From assembly GCF_004770745.1 (NCBI RefSeq), contig NZ_RQGD01000010.1, forward strand, positions 124,001 to 188,000: 64,000 nt of DNA, written 5' to 3'. The translations under genes were made by a program, and so were the position numbers. Within the stretch, counting starts at the first letter, position 1. Every line of letters begins with the position of its first letter. The notes below the pieces were generated by a model. That model saw nothing but the letters and a program-made list of their open reading frames with translations, did not search any database and had not been told where the DNA came from. Origin of the DNA: Leptospira ognonensis. Lineage in GTDB: Bacteria > Spirochaetota > Leptospiria > Leptospirales > Leptospiraceae. Positions 1 through 8,462 of this stretch are shown piece by piece.

Positions 1-405
1 AGAAATCCTTTTTTGCCCTTGCTTCGTTATGCGACAGGCGACTTCGGAGAATTGAATTTTTCTCTTTGCACATGTGGAGAAAAAACACCACGACTTAAAC
101 TCTTGAAAGGTAGAAAGCCAATCTATTTCACAGACGTTAGCGGCAAAAAAATCAATCCAGTTGATATTTCACGTATCCTTAGGATGGATCCAAATGTTTT
201 ACGTCATCAGTTCATTCAAAAGAAAAACGGCACTTATGAAATGAACTTATCTTTCTTAAACTCTCCATCTCAAATTGAGGTTGAGAATTTGGAAACTCAG
301 TTCCAGGAACTGCTAGGTAAAACGGCAGAAGTAAAAATCAAAGATAACTTACCGAATGATCAAAGAAAAATTTCAATTTTTATCAACGAGAATTTAGAGA
401 AATGA
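1..405 (+). CDS. C-terminal part of a PaaK-like adenylate-forming enzyme (partial)
   Basis: The reading frame is open from the first base, so the gene begins outside the window and only its last 134 codons are seen. The segment LPLLRYATGDFGEL resembles the conserved RYxTGD region of acyl-/aryl-CoA ligases of the phenylacetate-CoA ligase type. It is followed by a small C-terminal domain with a DISRIL stretch and a run of basic residues, as in the mobile lid domain of these enzymes. Such enzymes activate a carboxylate with ATP to an adenylate and usually pass it to CoA. The substrate cannot be read from this fragment. The stop codon overlaps the start of the NadR-like gene (ATGA), so the two are probably co-transcribed. 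The family call rests mainly on the RYATGD motif. Confidence 0.6.
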   Translation, partial: RNPFLPLLRYATGDFGELNFSLCTCGEKTPRLKLLKGRKPIYFTDVSGKKINPVDISRILRMDPNVLRHQFIQKKNGTYEMNLSFLNSPSQIEVENLETQFQELLGKTAEVKIKDNLPNDQRKISIFINENLEK

Positions 406-1433
406 AATATAGACATGGACTAGTCCTGGGAAAGTTTTATCCTCCTCACCTGGGTCACCTTCACCTCATTAAGGAAAGTAAAAAAAGATGCGAGCACCTG
501 ACGGTTATTATCTCCTCCATCTCAAAAGAGCTTATACCAGGATCTCTTCGCTTTGAATGGCTAAAAAAACTAAACAAGGATGAACAGGTTGAAATCATTT
601 GGATCCAAGATGAAAATCCTCAATATCCTGAGGAACATCCTGATTTTTGGCAAATCTGGAATCGATCTATCCAGCGTGTTTTAAACTCGCCTATTGATGT
701 TGTTTTCACATCTGAGAATTACGGAGAACCACTTGCAGAAACACTAAATACTCAACATGAATGTATTGATTTATTGCGGCACCAATTTCCGATATCGGCA
801 ACTCAAATACGAAAGGCCCCACTTGCGTATTGGGACTTCCTACCTGATCTGATTAAACCTTTTTTTCTAAAAAGAATCGTGATCACAGGTCCGGAATCTG
901 TCGGGAAATCAACTCTCGTAAAAAATCTGGCAGACTATTTTCATACCAGCTATGTTTCAGAATTTGCAAGAGAGTATTTAGATAAACAAGGTAGATATGT
1001 CATTGCATCGGATATCATCGAAATTGGACGAGGACACTTACTATCAGAAAAGGAAGGATCGATAAGGGCAGATAAGTTTCTCTTTATTGATACAGACCAT
1101 CTAACAACGAAAATATATTCAGAACATTATTTTAGTTACTGCCCGGAATGGATCAAAACCAGAGCACAAATTTTAAAATATGATCATTCGCTTATGTTAG
1201 ATATTGATGTCCCTTGGATAGAGGATCCTCAAAGAGATCTTGGGGCATTTCGTGAGGAAATGAAAGAGACCTTTATAAAAGAAATGAATTGGGCAAATCG
1301 AAGCTTTACCATGATTTCTGGTAGTTTTGAAGAACGGTTGGACAAAGCCAAAAGAATCATTCAGGAAATCGCGGAGTTACCTATGAATCCTGTCTACTTT
1401 TCTCAGGAACAAATCCATCTTCGTAATGTTTAA
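402..1433 (+). CDS. nadR: NadR-like bifunctional NMN adenylyltransferase / ribosylnicotinamide kinase
   Basis: Residues 7-22 carry GKFYPPHLGHLHLI, the nucleotidyltransferase signature with HLGH in place of HxGH, and residues 131-137 carry ISATQIR, the second nucleotide-binding motif. These fit transfer of AMP to nicotinamide mononucleotide to give NAD. A second domain begins near residue 158 with a P-loop, GPESVGKST at 163-171, as in the ribosylnicotinamide kinase half of NadR. The enterobacterial N-terminal helix-turn-helix domain is absent, so this version should be an enzyme only and not a repressor. It starts inside the stop of the preceding gene. Its last 53 bases overlap the 3' end of the convergent dioxygenase-like gene. 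Confidence 0.85.
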   Translation: MKYRHGLVLGKFYPPHLGHLHLIKESKKRCEHLTVIISSISKELIPGSLRFEWLKKLNKDEQVEIIWIQDENPQYPEEHPDFWQIWNRSIQRVLNSPIDVVFTSENYGEPLAETLNTQHECIDLLRHQFPISATQIRKAPLAYWDFLPDLIKPFFLKRIVITGPESVGKSTLVKNLADYFHTSYVSEFAREYLDKQGRYVIASDIIEIGRGHLLSEKEGSIRADKFLFIDTDHLTTKIYSEHYFSYCPEWIKTRAQILKYDHSLMLDIDVPWIEDPQRDLGAFREEMKETFIKEMNWANRSFTMISGSFEERLDKAKRIIQEIAELPMNPVYFSQEQIHLRNV

Positions 1434-2250
1434 TGAGCGCCTTCGGGACAGGCTCATGGCGGATTAAATCGTACATGTGAATCAAAGTTGATCCCTTTGA
1501 GAAGTTATCTAACTTTTTAGGACCGACTCTACTTTCTAAATGTGACCTTAAAACAAAACGTACTTCCAATGTAAAACGAGCCAATCCCGAACGATTTGGT
1601 GAAGTTCCATGCAAATGATGGGATGCAAAACAGATCATCTCTCCTGCCCTTGAATGAATATCAACAGTATCTACTTCATCCAAATTATATAAGGGCGCGG
1701 GAAAAATTTGTTTTCTATCAGAAAAAACCTTATTTGATTGAAAGCCGCCTAACTCTAACCATTCCTGATAATCAAATAAATCGGAATTATTCGGTATTGC
1801 TTTTTTAAAGTAAGGAGGATAAATCGAAAATCCAGCTCCTTTTTCAACATCGTAAATAGGGATCCAAAAGTTCAATTGGCATTGGGGATTGGCATACCAA
1901 GGATCCCTATGAATATAACTTACCGATTTAGCCTCCACATTTTCATGAAATTTATCTGGCACGCAGCGAATGCGAATCGCATCTAAAAAGGTCTCATTTA
2001 AATCAAAACCTAGTTCCGACCATACGGGGCAAAATGAGTGGAGCAAAGGTTCACTGAAGATGATCTCGTCTCTTAACAATTTCATCCGCGTTAGCAATTG
2101 AGGAGAAGACAAGCAGGCAACTACCTGCCTTGGATCTCCTTCTGGGAAATAGGACTGAAGTCGGTTTTGTATCTGAAGAAGAAAGGGATTTAAACTAGCA
2201 GGCGAAAGACGATTGAATATCTTTCCTAGAAGGAGTGCGTTTATATCCAT
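1381..2250 (-). CDS. Phytanoyl-CoA dioxygenase-like Fe(II)/2-oxoglutarate oxygenase
   Basis: The protein has 289 residues. An HRD near the middle (YIHRDPWYANPQ) and a distal H with a downstream R (HHLHGTSPNRSGLARFTLE) fit the HxD...H...R iron- and 2-oxoglutarate-binding pattern of cupin-fold oxygenases. The stretch LNFWIPIYDVEKGAGFSIYP resembles phytanoyl-CoA dioxygenase-like proteins. The substrate is unknown. It is the last gene of a minus-strand run with the small protein at 2262-2519 (11-base gap) and the ICMT-like methyltransferase at 2539-3300. Its 3' end overlaps nadR tail-to-tail by 53 bases. The family call is inferred from motif spacing only. Confidence 0.6.
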   Translation of the reverse strand: MDINALLLGKIFNRLSPASLNPFLLQIQNRLQSYFPEGDPRQVVACLSSPQLLTRMKLLRDEIIFSEPLLHSFCPVWSELGFDLNETFLDAIRIRCVPDKFHENVEAKSVSYIHRDPWYANPQCQLNFWIPIYDVEKGAGFSIYPPYFKKAIPNNSDLFDYQEWLELGGFQSNKVFSDRKQIFPAPLYNLDEVDTVDIHSRAGEMICFASHHLHGTSPNRSGLARFTLEVRFVLRSHLESRVGPKKLDNFSKGSTLIHMYDLIRHEPVPKALIKHYEDGFVPEKSRQDS

Positions 2251-2261
2251 CGATCATCAAA

Positions 2262-2519
2262 TTATTTTTTTGATTCAGCGAGATTGATCGCTTCCTGTAA
2301 CTCGGAGGCGCTGATATAGAGGTTTGCAAAAGTATTCACTTGATTGAGAGCATCTTGCAAACCTGCTTTAAAGAGAAGCCCGCTTTCCATATGTTCACGA
2401 AAAATGGTAAGCGGGTTTTCGGATTCCATCTCGTGGATCGTCTTTTCAAAGGAAGCCTTCATTTCCTTCATCTCGGCAATATCTGTAGGTATTTTCCAAC
2501 CGTTACTCAATCGACTCAA
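2262..2519 (-). CDS. Small hypothetical protein, about 85 residues
   Basis: I do not recognise this protein. It is acidic and mostly helical in composition (AEMKEMKASFEKTIHEME, then ALNQVNTFANLYISASELQ), with no signal peptide, membrane segment or cysteine. The longest frame opens with TTG at 2519, with a second TTG six codons-worth of bases nearby, so the start is uncertain. It lies 19 bases after the methyltransferase gene and 11 before the dioxygenase-like gene on the same strand, so translation in an operon is likely. It might be a helper of either neighbour, but nothing in the sequence shows that. Confidence 0.55.
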   Translation of the reverse strand: MSRLSNGWKIPTDIAEMKEMKASFEKTIHEMESENPLTIFREHMESGLLFKAGLQDALNQVNTFANLYISASELQEAINLAESKK

Positions 2520-2538
2520 AGGGAAGTCCGTCCGTTTC

Positions 2539-3300
2539 CTATCGACCTTCTACATCCAATATCTTTGTCGTTTTAACAATGAGACGAGTGGTAATATAAA
2601 ACATTGCACCAAATCCAAAGAAAACGCTGTGAAATAATTTCCAAATACCAGTAATTTCGCTTACATGAAGGAAGGGTTCTTGGAAATAAACTTGGATCAA
2701 ATCAAAAAGCGTGAAAACTACGATCATGCCAAAGAGACTTGGATATTCGCGTTTCAGAATATTCTTAAAAGAGAAGGACAAAGTTGGTTTAACATATCCA
2801 GAAATCTTAGGAATGAATGCAGGAGTTTTATCAGCCCACGCTAGGTATTCCTTCTCAAATTTTCCTCTGAGGAAATATTCTTCCGCAAAGATAATCCGTT
2901 CATAATAAAGATAAAAGAACATGATATAGACGAGAGTAAATGGAACGTCTCGAAGGATGAGCACAGGACCTAAATACATTAAAAAATTTCCGACATACAA
3001 TGGATGCCTGACGAGTGAATAAATACCCGTCTGATTGACTAAATCAGCTATCTGTTGTTTCGTGTTCCGTCCTGATGTCCTCGCAGGAGCGTAACCAATG
3101 GTGAAACATCTTACCGCCAGTCCGAGCAAGCTTACGGAAAATGCAAGTCCTAGCCAGTATAGGTTTTTGGTATAAACCCCGCCAAAAAATGGGACGGATG
3201 GAAGGTACGCAAGCGAAAATGCCAGAACTAGTCCAGGGATATAGGACCTCCAGCGGAAAAGGAAATTGCCTTGTTGGTTGAGTTCTTCTATGAATGCCAT
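2539..3300 (-). CDS. ICMT-like integral membrane methyltransferase
   Basis: This is a 253-residue protein with several hydrophobic segments. It carries the motif YSLVRHPLYVGNFLMYLG, the conserved RHPxYxG core of isoprenylcysteine O-methyltransferase-like and PEMT-like membrane enzymes, which binds S-adenosylmethionine at the C-terminal part of the bundle. A second helix pair follows the YERIIFAEEYFLRGKFEKEY stretch, also typical of the family. A further membrane segment pair lies at the C terminus. The substrate is unknown, and bacterial members include lipid methyltransferases. It starts at ATG 3300, divergent from the acyltransferase whose chosen start is 48 bases away, and heads the three-gene minus-strand run. 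Confidence 0.7.
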   Translation of the reverse strand: MAFIEELNQQGNFLFRWRSYIPGLVLAFSLAYLPSVPFFGGVYTKNLYWLGLAFSVSLLGLAVRCFTIGYAPARTSGRNTKQQIADLVNQTGIYSLVRHPLYVGNFLMYLGPVLILRDVPFTLVYIMFFYLYYERIIFAEEYFLRGKFEKEYLAWADKTPAFIPKISGYVKPTLSFSFKNILKREYPSLFGMIVVFTLFDLIQVYFQEPFLHVSEITGIWKLFHSVFFGFGAMFYITTRLIVKTTKILDVEGR

Positions 3301-3347
3301 ATGAAATCTTACTTGATTCCTTTCTAGAAACTACTAGCTTTCGTTCT

Positions 3348-4604
3348 ATGTCAATCAAATCCTTCATCCCTGCAAAATTCAATTTGCCTGTCCTTTGGTT
3401 TACGGACCTAACCTTACCCCTTTTATTGAAGGCAGTTCACAACATCGATTCCATTGAAGTTTCAAAAGAAGATAAAAAAATCTTATCCTCCCTTCAAAAT
3501 GAACGTTTGATTTACATCTCCAATCACCCTACCACAAAAGAACCTCCTATCGCTTACAATTCGGCAAACATCATGAATTCTCGGTTTTATTATATGGCCG
3601 CGAGGGAGGTTTTTTCCTGGGGGGCAGGTTTTGTCGGAGACTTCATTCAATCCATTGGCGCTTTTTCTGTGTTAGCTGGGGCGCCCGACAGAGAATCCCT
3701 TAAGGCTGCTCGAGAGATTTTAGCGAGCAAATCAGGAAAACTCGTACTTTTTCCTGAAGGCGAACCAACGAGCGGTATGAATGATACCTTGCTCCCCTTT
3801 CAGCCAGGAGTCTCTCAGCTTGGATTTTGGGGTCTTGAGGATGCTCTAAAGGCAGATCCGAATGCAAAAATCCACCTAGTGCTAACATTTGTTAAGTATC
3901 GAATCAATGCTTCCATTGACTGGATGCAGAAGGATATCGATCAAAGTTTAACTCGTATGGAGGAGAGATTAGGCATTTCTAAAACGGGAAAAGACATTGT
4001 CCATAGATTTCTATCTGTGGGGAAACGAATGATCGAACGTGAAGAGAGAGAATACGGTTTACATATAGAAGCAGATAAACTTGAAGACTTTGATTATCGT
4101 CTCGGAAGGATGAGGCATGCAATATTAGATAATATCGCTGATAAGGCAAAAATTCCAAAATGGGAAAAAGAAGCAAATGCCATAGAAAAATTAAGGAAAA
4201 TCCTCAGCACACTTGAGTTAGTTGTGATAGGAACACCAGATCCGAAAGGAGAGCTTCCTTCCTTAGAGATGGCAACTTGGGCCAGAAAAGCTGCGATCAA
4301 AGCATATGATTTCATTTCGATTCAAACAAATTATATCAAAGAGCTTCCTTCAGCAGAACGATTGTACGAGTTTCTTTCAAGATATGAAAATGAAATTTTT
4401 GGCGAAACCAGAAATAGACCACAGAAAGCCTACGTCCGCTTAACACAGCCATTTCTCATTAATGATTATTACGATCGCTACAAGACAGACAAGAAAAAGA
4501 CTGTTGAGGAATTGACAAATAGACTAAAAGCAGAAATGGAAACGTTAATGAATGAAGAAATACAAAAATCGACGCCATTATTTCCTTCTAATTATATTTT
4601 TTGA
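3348..4604 (+). CDS. PlsC-like glycerolipid acyltransferase with C-terminal extension
   Basis: The protein has 418 residues from the preferred ATG at 3348. The frame is open further back to 3294, but that start would overlap the divergent methyltransferase. YISNHPTTKEP at about 57-66 matches the acyltransferase block I catalytic motif NHx4D except that the acidic residue is Glu. LVLFPEGEPTSG at 132-143 matches block III (FPEG). These enzymes transfer acyl groups to glycerophosphates or lysolipids at the membrane. The region after about residue 200 is charged and unassigned. The stop overlaps the ATG of the GHKL gene by one base (TGATG), so the two are translationally coupled. Confidence 0.65.
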   Translation: MSIKSFIPAKFNLPVLWFTDLTLPLLLKAVHNIDSIEVSKEDKKILSSLQNERLIYISNHPTTKEPPIAYNSANIMNSRFYYMAAREVFSWGAGFVGDFIQSIGAFSVLAGAPDRESLKAAREILASKSGKLVLFPEGEPTSGMNDTLLPFQPGVSQLGFWGLEDALKADPNAKIHLVLTFVKYRINASIDWMQKDIDQSLTRMEERLGISKTGKDIVHRFLSVGKRMIEREEREYGLHIEADKLEDFDYRLGRMRHAILDNIADKAKIPKWEKEANAIEKLRKILSTLELVVIGTPDPKGELPSLEMATWARKAAIKAYDFISIQTNYIKELPSAERLYEFLSRYENEIFGETRNRPQKAYVRLTQPFLINDYYDRYKTDKKKTVEELTNRLKAEMETLMNEEIQKSTPLFPSNYIF

Positions 4605-5251
4605 TGCCTTCTCTTAGCAAAACGGAGATTCTCGAGAAAATAAATACGGGAGAGAATTTTAAATTTCGTAGGTTCGGTCCATCACAAGACTTTGATGAAG
4701 AATTGATTCTTTTATTAAATTTATTGTCCGAACATTACAAGAGACCTGACTTTGGCTCTGTTTTTTATACAATTGTCAAGGATTTGATCTTGAATGGCTA
4801 TAAAGCCAACTTCAAAAGAGTTTTTTTCTTAGAAAACAATCTCGATATCAATTCGCCGGGAGACTATGAGTTAGGTGTAAGAATGTATAAAAGTTTTATT
4901 TTGGCGGGGAAAAGTAAATCTTATACTGAAATCGCAGAAAGGAAAAATTTTTATGTCGAGATTGAAATCTCATATAATTCAGATGAAATCACTGTAATCG
5001 TAGTAAATAACAATCGTTTAACAACAAACGAAATGCAGAAAATTAAAAATTCATTGCTGCACGCTCAAAACTATAACGATATCATGGAATATTATATCGA
5101 ACGGGGAGACAGTTCAGAAGGAGAGGGCATCGGGATCGCACTTTGTGTTATCTTATTAAAGGGAGAAGGAATCCCCACTCAGAACTTTAAAATATCTAGC
5201 AATCAGCTTGAGACTCGTGCCACTGTCAGAATACCGATAAAGAAAAACTAG
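4604..5251 (+). CDS. GHKL-type ATPase domain protein without kinase core
   Basis: The protein has 215 residues and no membrane segment. VVNNNRLT followed by GEGIGIALCVILLKGEGI resembles the G1/G2 boxes of the histidine-kinase/Hsp90-type ATP-binding fold, and an N-box-like region lies at IVKDLILNGYKAN. No phospho-accepting histidine domain is visible, so it is not a complete sensor kinase. It could be a serine kinase/anti-sigma-like switch or a stand-alone ATP-binding module. It is coupled to the acyltransferase by TGATG and lies 34 bases before the ferritin-like gene. A TTG at 4601 is an alternative start. The fold call is tentative. Confidence 0.5.
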   Translation: MPSLSKTEILEKINTGENFKFRRFGPSQDFDEELILLLNLLSEHYKRPDFGSVFYTIVKDLILNGYKANFKRVFFLENNLDINSPGDYELGVRMYKSFILAGKSKSYTEIAERKNFYVEIEISYNSDEITVIVVNNNRLTTNEMQKIKNSLLHAQNYNDIMEYYIERGDSSEGEGIGIALCVILLKGEGIPTQNFKISSNQLETRATVRIPIKKN

Positions 5252-5285
5252 CCAAACCTTCTAACTTTAAAATTCTGGAAATGGT

Positions 5286-5927
5286 ATGTTGCAAACAGAA
5301 TCACCAAAACGCATAAATGATGAAAAACTCAATTCCTTTCTTAGATTTGTGATCCGAGATAAGGATCGCCATGCATTATGGCTAAATACACTTTCTTTAC
5401 TCGAGCATATAGGATCACGAAAGATACTGTTGACTCAGTCAAACGATGATACTTCTGAGATGATCCTCAGGCATGCCACAGAAGAAGCAAGACATGCCCT
5501 ATTTTTTAAAAAAGCAGCACGTAACATTAAAGCTGATTTTAAATCAGGATATCATACCAATGAACTTTTGAAAGGGAATTCTGCAAAAATCTACTTTGCA
5601 AAACTCGATTCCCTTGTTAGATCGAATTTAAAGAAATCTGAATTGGATCCATTTAAATTCACGTATTTAGCATATCTATATACAACAACGGTGATTGAAA
5701 AACGGGCGATGATCGTATACGAAAATTATAATCAATTACTTGAATCGCAAAACATAGAGATTAATTTACAAAACTTAATCTTGGAAGAGGAAGGTCACCT
5801 GGATGAGATGTCAGCGGAGATTACCAAGCTTGATCCTCATTGGGAAGCTCGGTTAGAAATTTTAATGGAAAAGGAAAATAAAATCTTCGAACGTTTTCTC
5901 AATCAGCTGAATTTAATAGTTGCTTGA
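5286..5927 (+). CDS. Ferritin-like di-iron fold protein
   Basis: The protein has 213 residues, is helical and soluble. Two ExxH motifs (EARH at 67-70 and EEGH at 168-171) are each preceded by a helix carrying a single glutamate (E40 in LLEHIG, E138 in TVIEKRA). That is the E...ExxH...E...ExxH arrangement of the ferritin-like/rubrerythrin four-helix di-iron site. Such proteins store iron, reduce peroxide or oxidise organic substrates, and which applies here cannot be told. It is the third gene of the acyltransferase-GHKL run. Its 3' end overlaps the convergent DUF4340 gene by 29 bases. The metal site is inferred from the spacing. Confidence 0.6.
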   Translation: MLQTESPKRINDEKLNSFLRFVIRDKDRHALWLNTLSLLEHIGSRKILLTQSNDDTSEMILRHATEEARHALFFKKAARNIKADFKSGYHTNELLKGNSAKIYFAKLDSLVRSNLKKSELDPFKFTYLAYLYTTTVIEKRAMIVYENYNQLLESQNIEINLQNLILEEEGHLDEMSAEITKLDPHWEARLEILMEKENKIFERFLNQLNLIVA

Positions 5928-6867
5928 TGTCATAAAAATGCCAGTATTCCCAATTAAATGCTGGCATGGAAATATATTGACCAAATGGGTTAACTTCAAT
6001 TATTTTTTTACCAGGCGATATACTGCCAATATCATCTACGGAAATTCTTTCCTTATTACCAGATTCATTTATGTATTCCACTGCTAAACTCTGAAGCGGC
6101 GAAACACTCAATTTATTTCTAGATTTAAGATCGATTTCGATGGCATCATCCCCGGACCAATTTCGTAATCTGGTTACTAAATCGATTATGTTCTTCTTTT
6201 CGACCTCGCCTGGCAAATCGGGAACTGTCTTCCAAATTTCACCATCCTTATAAACGGAATAGGTTTCCACGCCTTTTAGAGTATAAGAAATTTTCACTAT
6301 TTTAGAAAAGGAAAGTCCAGCAAAGGGACTCCGTGTTTGAAAATGAGTCAGTTTCAAATCTGGTAGTAAAGAAGAAAAGGAATAGGGTAACGTATAAGCA
6401 ATATGAGAATTTTTCTCTCTCACCAAACATTCAGAAACTACCTGAATACAATTTCCAAATTCGATTTCCATGAGCTTCCCGTCTCCGTTACCAAGAACAA
6501 TAGATAGACGTCGATCACCCCAAAATTCTGAATCTAATATCGTCCTTTTCTCTTTCTCAAATTTATGGAGATTTTTCAAACCGTTAAAAATTTTATCCAG
6601 AGAATCAAAATTTGCAATTTTGAAACCTTCTCCCTCGCGTGAGGAAAGATACCAAATACTCTCCATTCGCTTAAAATTATACTTCATTTTTTCGTTCGGA
6701 GTTTCTAATATTAATTGTAGCGACTTGATTTGCTCAATATCATATTCGAGCAGTAATGGAGAATCTTCGTAAGTCTTCGGAAAAAAAGAAAATGGATCAT
6801 ATAAAAAAAAGAGTAAGCAGAGTAAGAAAGCGTTCATTATAAAAAGAATTAAATTAATTTTTTTCAT
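5899..6867 (-). CDS. DUF4340-domain protein of a Gld-type ABC system
   Basis: The protein has 322 residues, with an N-terminal membrane anchor (MKKINLILFIMNAFLLC) followed by an envelope-exposed region. The repeated pattern of short beta segments ending in W-Y-L (MESIWYLSS, GEIWKTVPD) and the placement after a GldG-like gene fit DUF4340. These proteins are found next to ABC-2 permease and auxiliary genes, and their exact role is unknown. It overlaps the upstream GldG-like gene by 4 bases (ATGA) and closes the four-gene operon. It probably docks on the periplasmic face of the transporter complex. Confidence 0.7.
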   Translation of the reverse strand: MKKINLILFIMNAFLLCLLFFLYDPFSFFPKTYEDSPLLLEYDIEQIKSLQLILETPNEKMKYNFKRMESIWYLSSREGEGFKIANFDSLDKIFNGLKNLHKFEKEKRTILDSEFWGDRRLSIVLGNGDGKLMEIEFGNCIQVVSECLVREKNSHIAYTLPYSFSSLLPDLKLTHFQTRSPFAGLSFSKIVKISYTLKGVETYSVYKDGEIWKTVPDLPGEVEKKNIIDLVTRLRNWSGDDAIEIDLKSRNKLSVSPLQSLAVEYINESGNKERISVDDIGSISPGKKIIEVNPFGQYISMPAFNWEYWHFYDIKQLLNSAD

Positions 6868-8462
6868 GAATTCCTTCTCGAATAGCGTAGCTGAATCCGC
6901 CGAACAGAAAAAATAACTAACAATAAAGGTAAAAAAAGAGTATTGAAAAATGAATAAGCATTTCTCTCGTTGACTGTGAAAGATTTTAAAGGTATGACTG
7001 CTAACTTCTTTTCCCTCGAAACAATAAACTCTTTATCATCTAACATAAAATCAACTATATTTAATATAAAGCCTACATTTGCATCACGGAATGTTGATCT
7101 AAATTCTGGGAGAGAAAGCACATCGGAAACAAAATAGGAAGTCGATAGAAGAAAAATCTTGGTAGGAAGTTGCGATTGTTTACCGTCTCTCGTTGATCTA
7201 TAGACTCCTTCCGCAAGAACCCCAACGGGAATTCGATTCCTTTCAATTTCCGAATCTGAAAAATTTTGACCGATGTTCATCGGAAAGACATTCTCCTTCT
7301 TCCACACTTGTTTATTTGTAGAAAGAATGATTTCATAGGTAAAATCCGTCTGAATACTTCTATCGATCTTAATCGTCGATATCCAGGGGAGAATCAACAA
7401 ATTAACATTATTCGTAAGCTCGTGATTTTGGTGCAAATTACCTTCTGATTTAAAAAAGTAATGCCAAAATGGATACTCATGTTTTTGAAAATTGTCGCCT
7501 TTGGACAAAGAAACTGGATGCTCAAAATCAAATAATAGATTTGTGCCTACTTCAAAGCCGAAGGATTTTAATTGATCGTTCCAAAAAGCATAACCAGAAC
7601 TCGGAAATGCAAACTTTTCACCTTCAAAATGAAGGCCTTCTTGGTTTCGTATCGGACTAACACGAAATTGCATAGAATTAACTAAAAAAATGATTCGACC
7701 GCCTCTCAGTACATAATCATTTAATCTTTGTTTTGCGTAATCATTCCATTCTGGTGATCCCACGATGAGCAAAACTTTTATTTGATTTGGAACAGCTTCC
7801 TCATTCAAAGCTACCTGAATAGGGTTACCGTATTCTTCCAAAAATGCTTGGTGGTAAAAAACTCCCCAAGTATTGATTCCAGATCCATTTCCAGGGAGCG
7901 GCGTTCCAAATATTCCGGTATCTGTGGCAATGGCAATCGTCTGATTTTTTTGTTTTTGCTGTATCCGTCGAAGAGACCTGACGAGTTGAGCCTCTGCTTC
8001 CTCTACGAAAAAAAAATCGGGGATTACTTCTATCTCAGAATCATACTTTAAAACAATTCCCATAAATGCTTCTTGGAAGGACTTGGAAGTTTCCGAAGCC
8101 CTCTGTATCTCGTTAGGGTAAATTCTGGCATCAATGGCTCTTTTGCGAATTTCGGGTGAGACATTCGGCGCATAAAAGATAACGGAAATTAGTTCTTCAT
8201 TCTGCTTTTCAATTTCTATGAGGAATTCGCGAACCAGCTCTAATCGAACTTGGTATTCTATCGGTAAATCTGAAGAATAGTAAGCCTCGATCAGAATTGG
8301 CTTTTTTAAATTTTTTAGACGCTCTATTGTTGGTATGGATAGGGTGAGTCTTTCTGAGCTAGAAATGTCCTTTCGACAGGATAGCTCATGCATTGCCAGA
8401 TTGGAAAATAAAAAGAAAATAATAATCTGAAAAATAAATATTTTAGTCTGAGAAAATTTCAT
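6864..8462 (-). CDS. GldG-like ABC transporter auxiliary protein
   Basis: The protein has 532 residues, with an N-terminal hydrophobic helix (about 5-25) and a C-terminal helix (FFNTLFLPLLLVIFSVRR) followed by a basic tail, so it is anchored at both ends with a large extracytoplasmic domain. KPILIEAYYSSDLP, the LLIVGSPEWNDYAKQRLNDY region and the RGGRIIFLVNSM block match the GldG / ABC_transp_aux family (PF09822-type). In Bacteroidetes GldG works with GldA and GldF, but here it is not tied to gliding. It overlaps both neighbours by 4 bases, giving tight translational coupling with the permease and the DUF4340 protein. Confidence 0.8.
   Translation of the reverse strand: MKFSQTKIFIFQIIIFFLFSNLAMHELSCRKDISSSERLTLSIPTIERLKNLKKPILIEAYYSSDLPIEYQVRLELVREFLIEIEKQNEELISVIFYAPNVSPEIRKRAIDARIYPNEIQRASETSKSFQEAFMGIVLKYDSEIEVIPDFFFVEEAEAQLVRSLRRIQQKQKNQTIAIATDTGIFGTPLPGNGSGINTWGVFYHQAFLEEYGNPIQVALNEEAVPNQIKVLLIVGSPEWNDYAKQRLNDYVLRGGRIIFLVNSMQFRVSPIRNQEGLHFEGEKFAFPSSGYAFWNDQLKSFGFEVGTNLLFDFEHPVSLSKGDNFQKHEYPFWHYFFKSEGNLHQNHELTNNVNLLILPWISTIKIDRSIQTDFTYEIILSTNKQVWKKENVFPMNIGQNFSDSEIERNRIPVGVLAEGVYRSTRDGKQSQLPTKIFLLSTSYFVSDVLSLPEFRSTFRDANVGFILNIVDFMLDDKEFIVSREKKLAVIPLKSFTVNERNAYSFFNTLFLPLLLVIFSVRRIQLRYSRRNS

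Noticed and set aside
2340..2637. Two plus-strand open frames over the small minus-strand gene and the methyltransferase 3' end
   Set aside because: They lack ribosome sites, overlap the minus-strand genes and show no protein features. They are shadows of the other strand.
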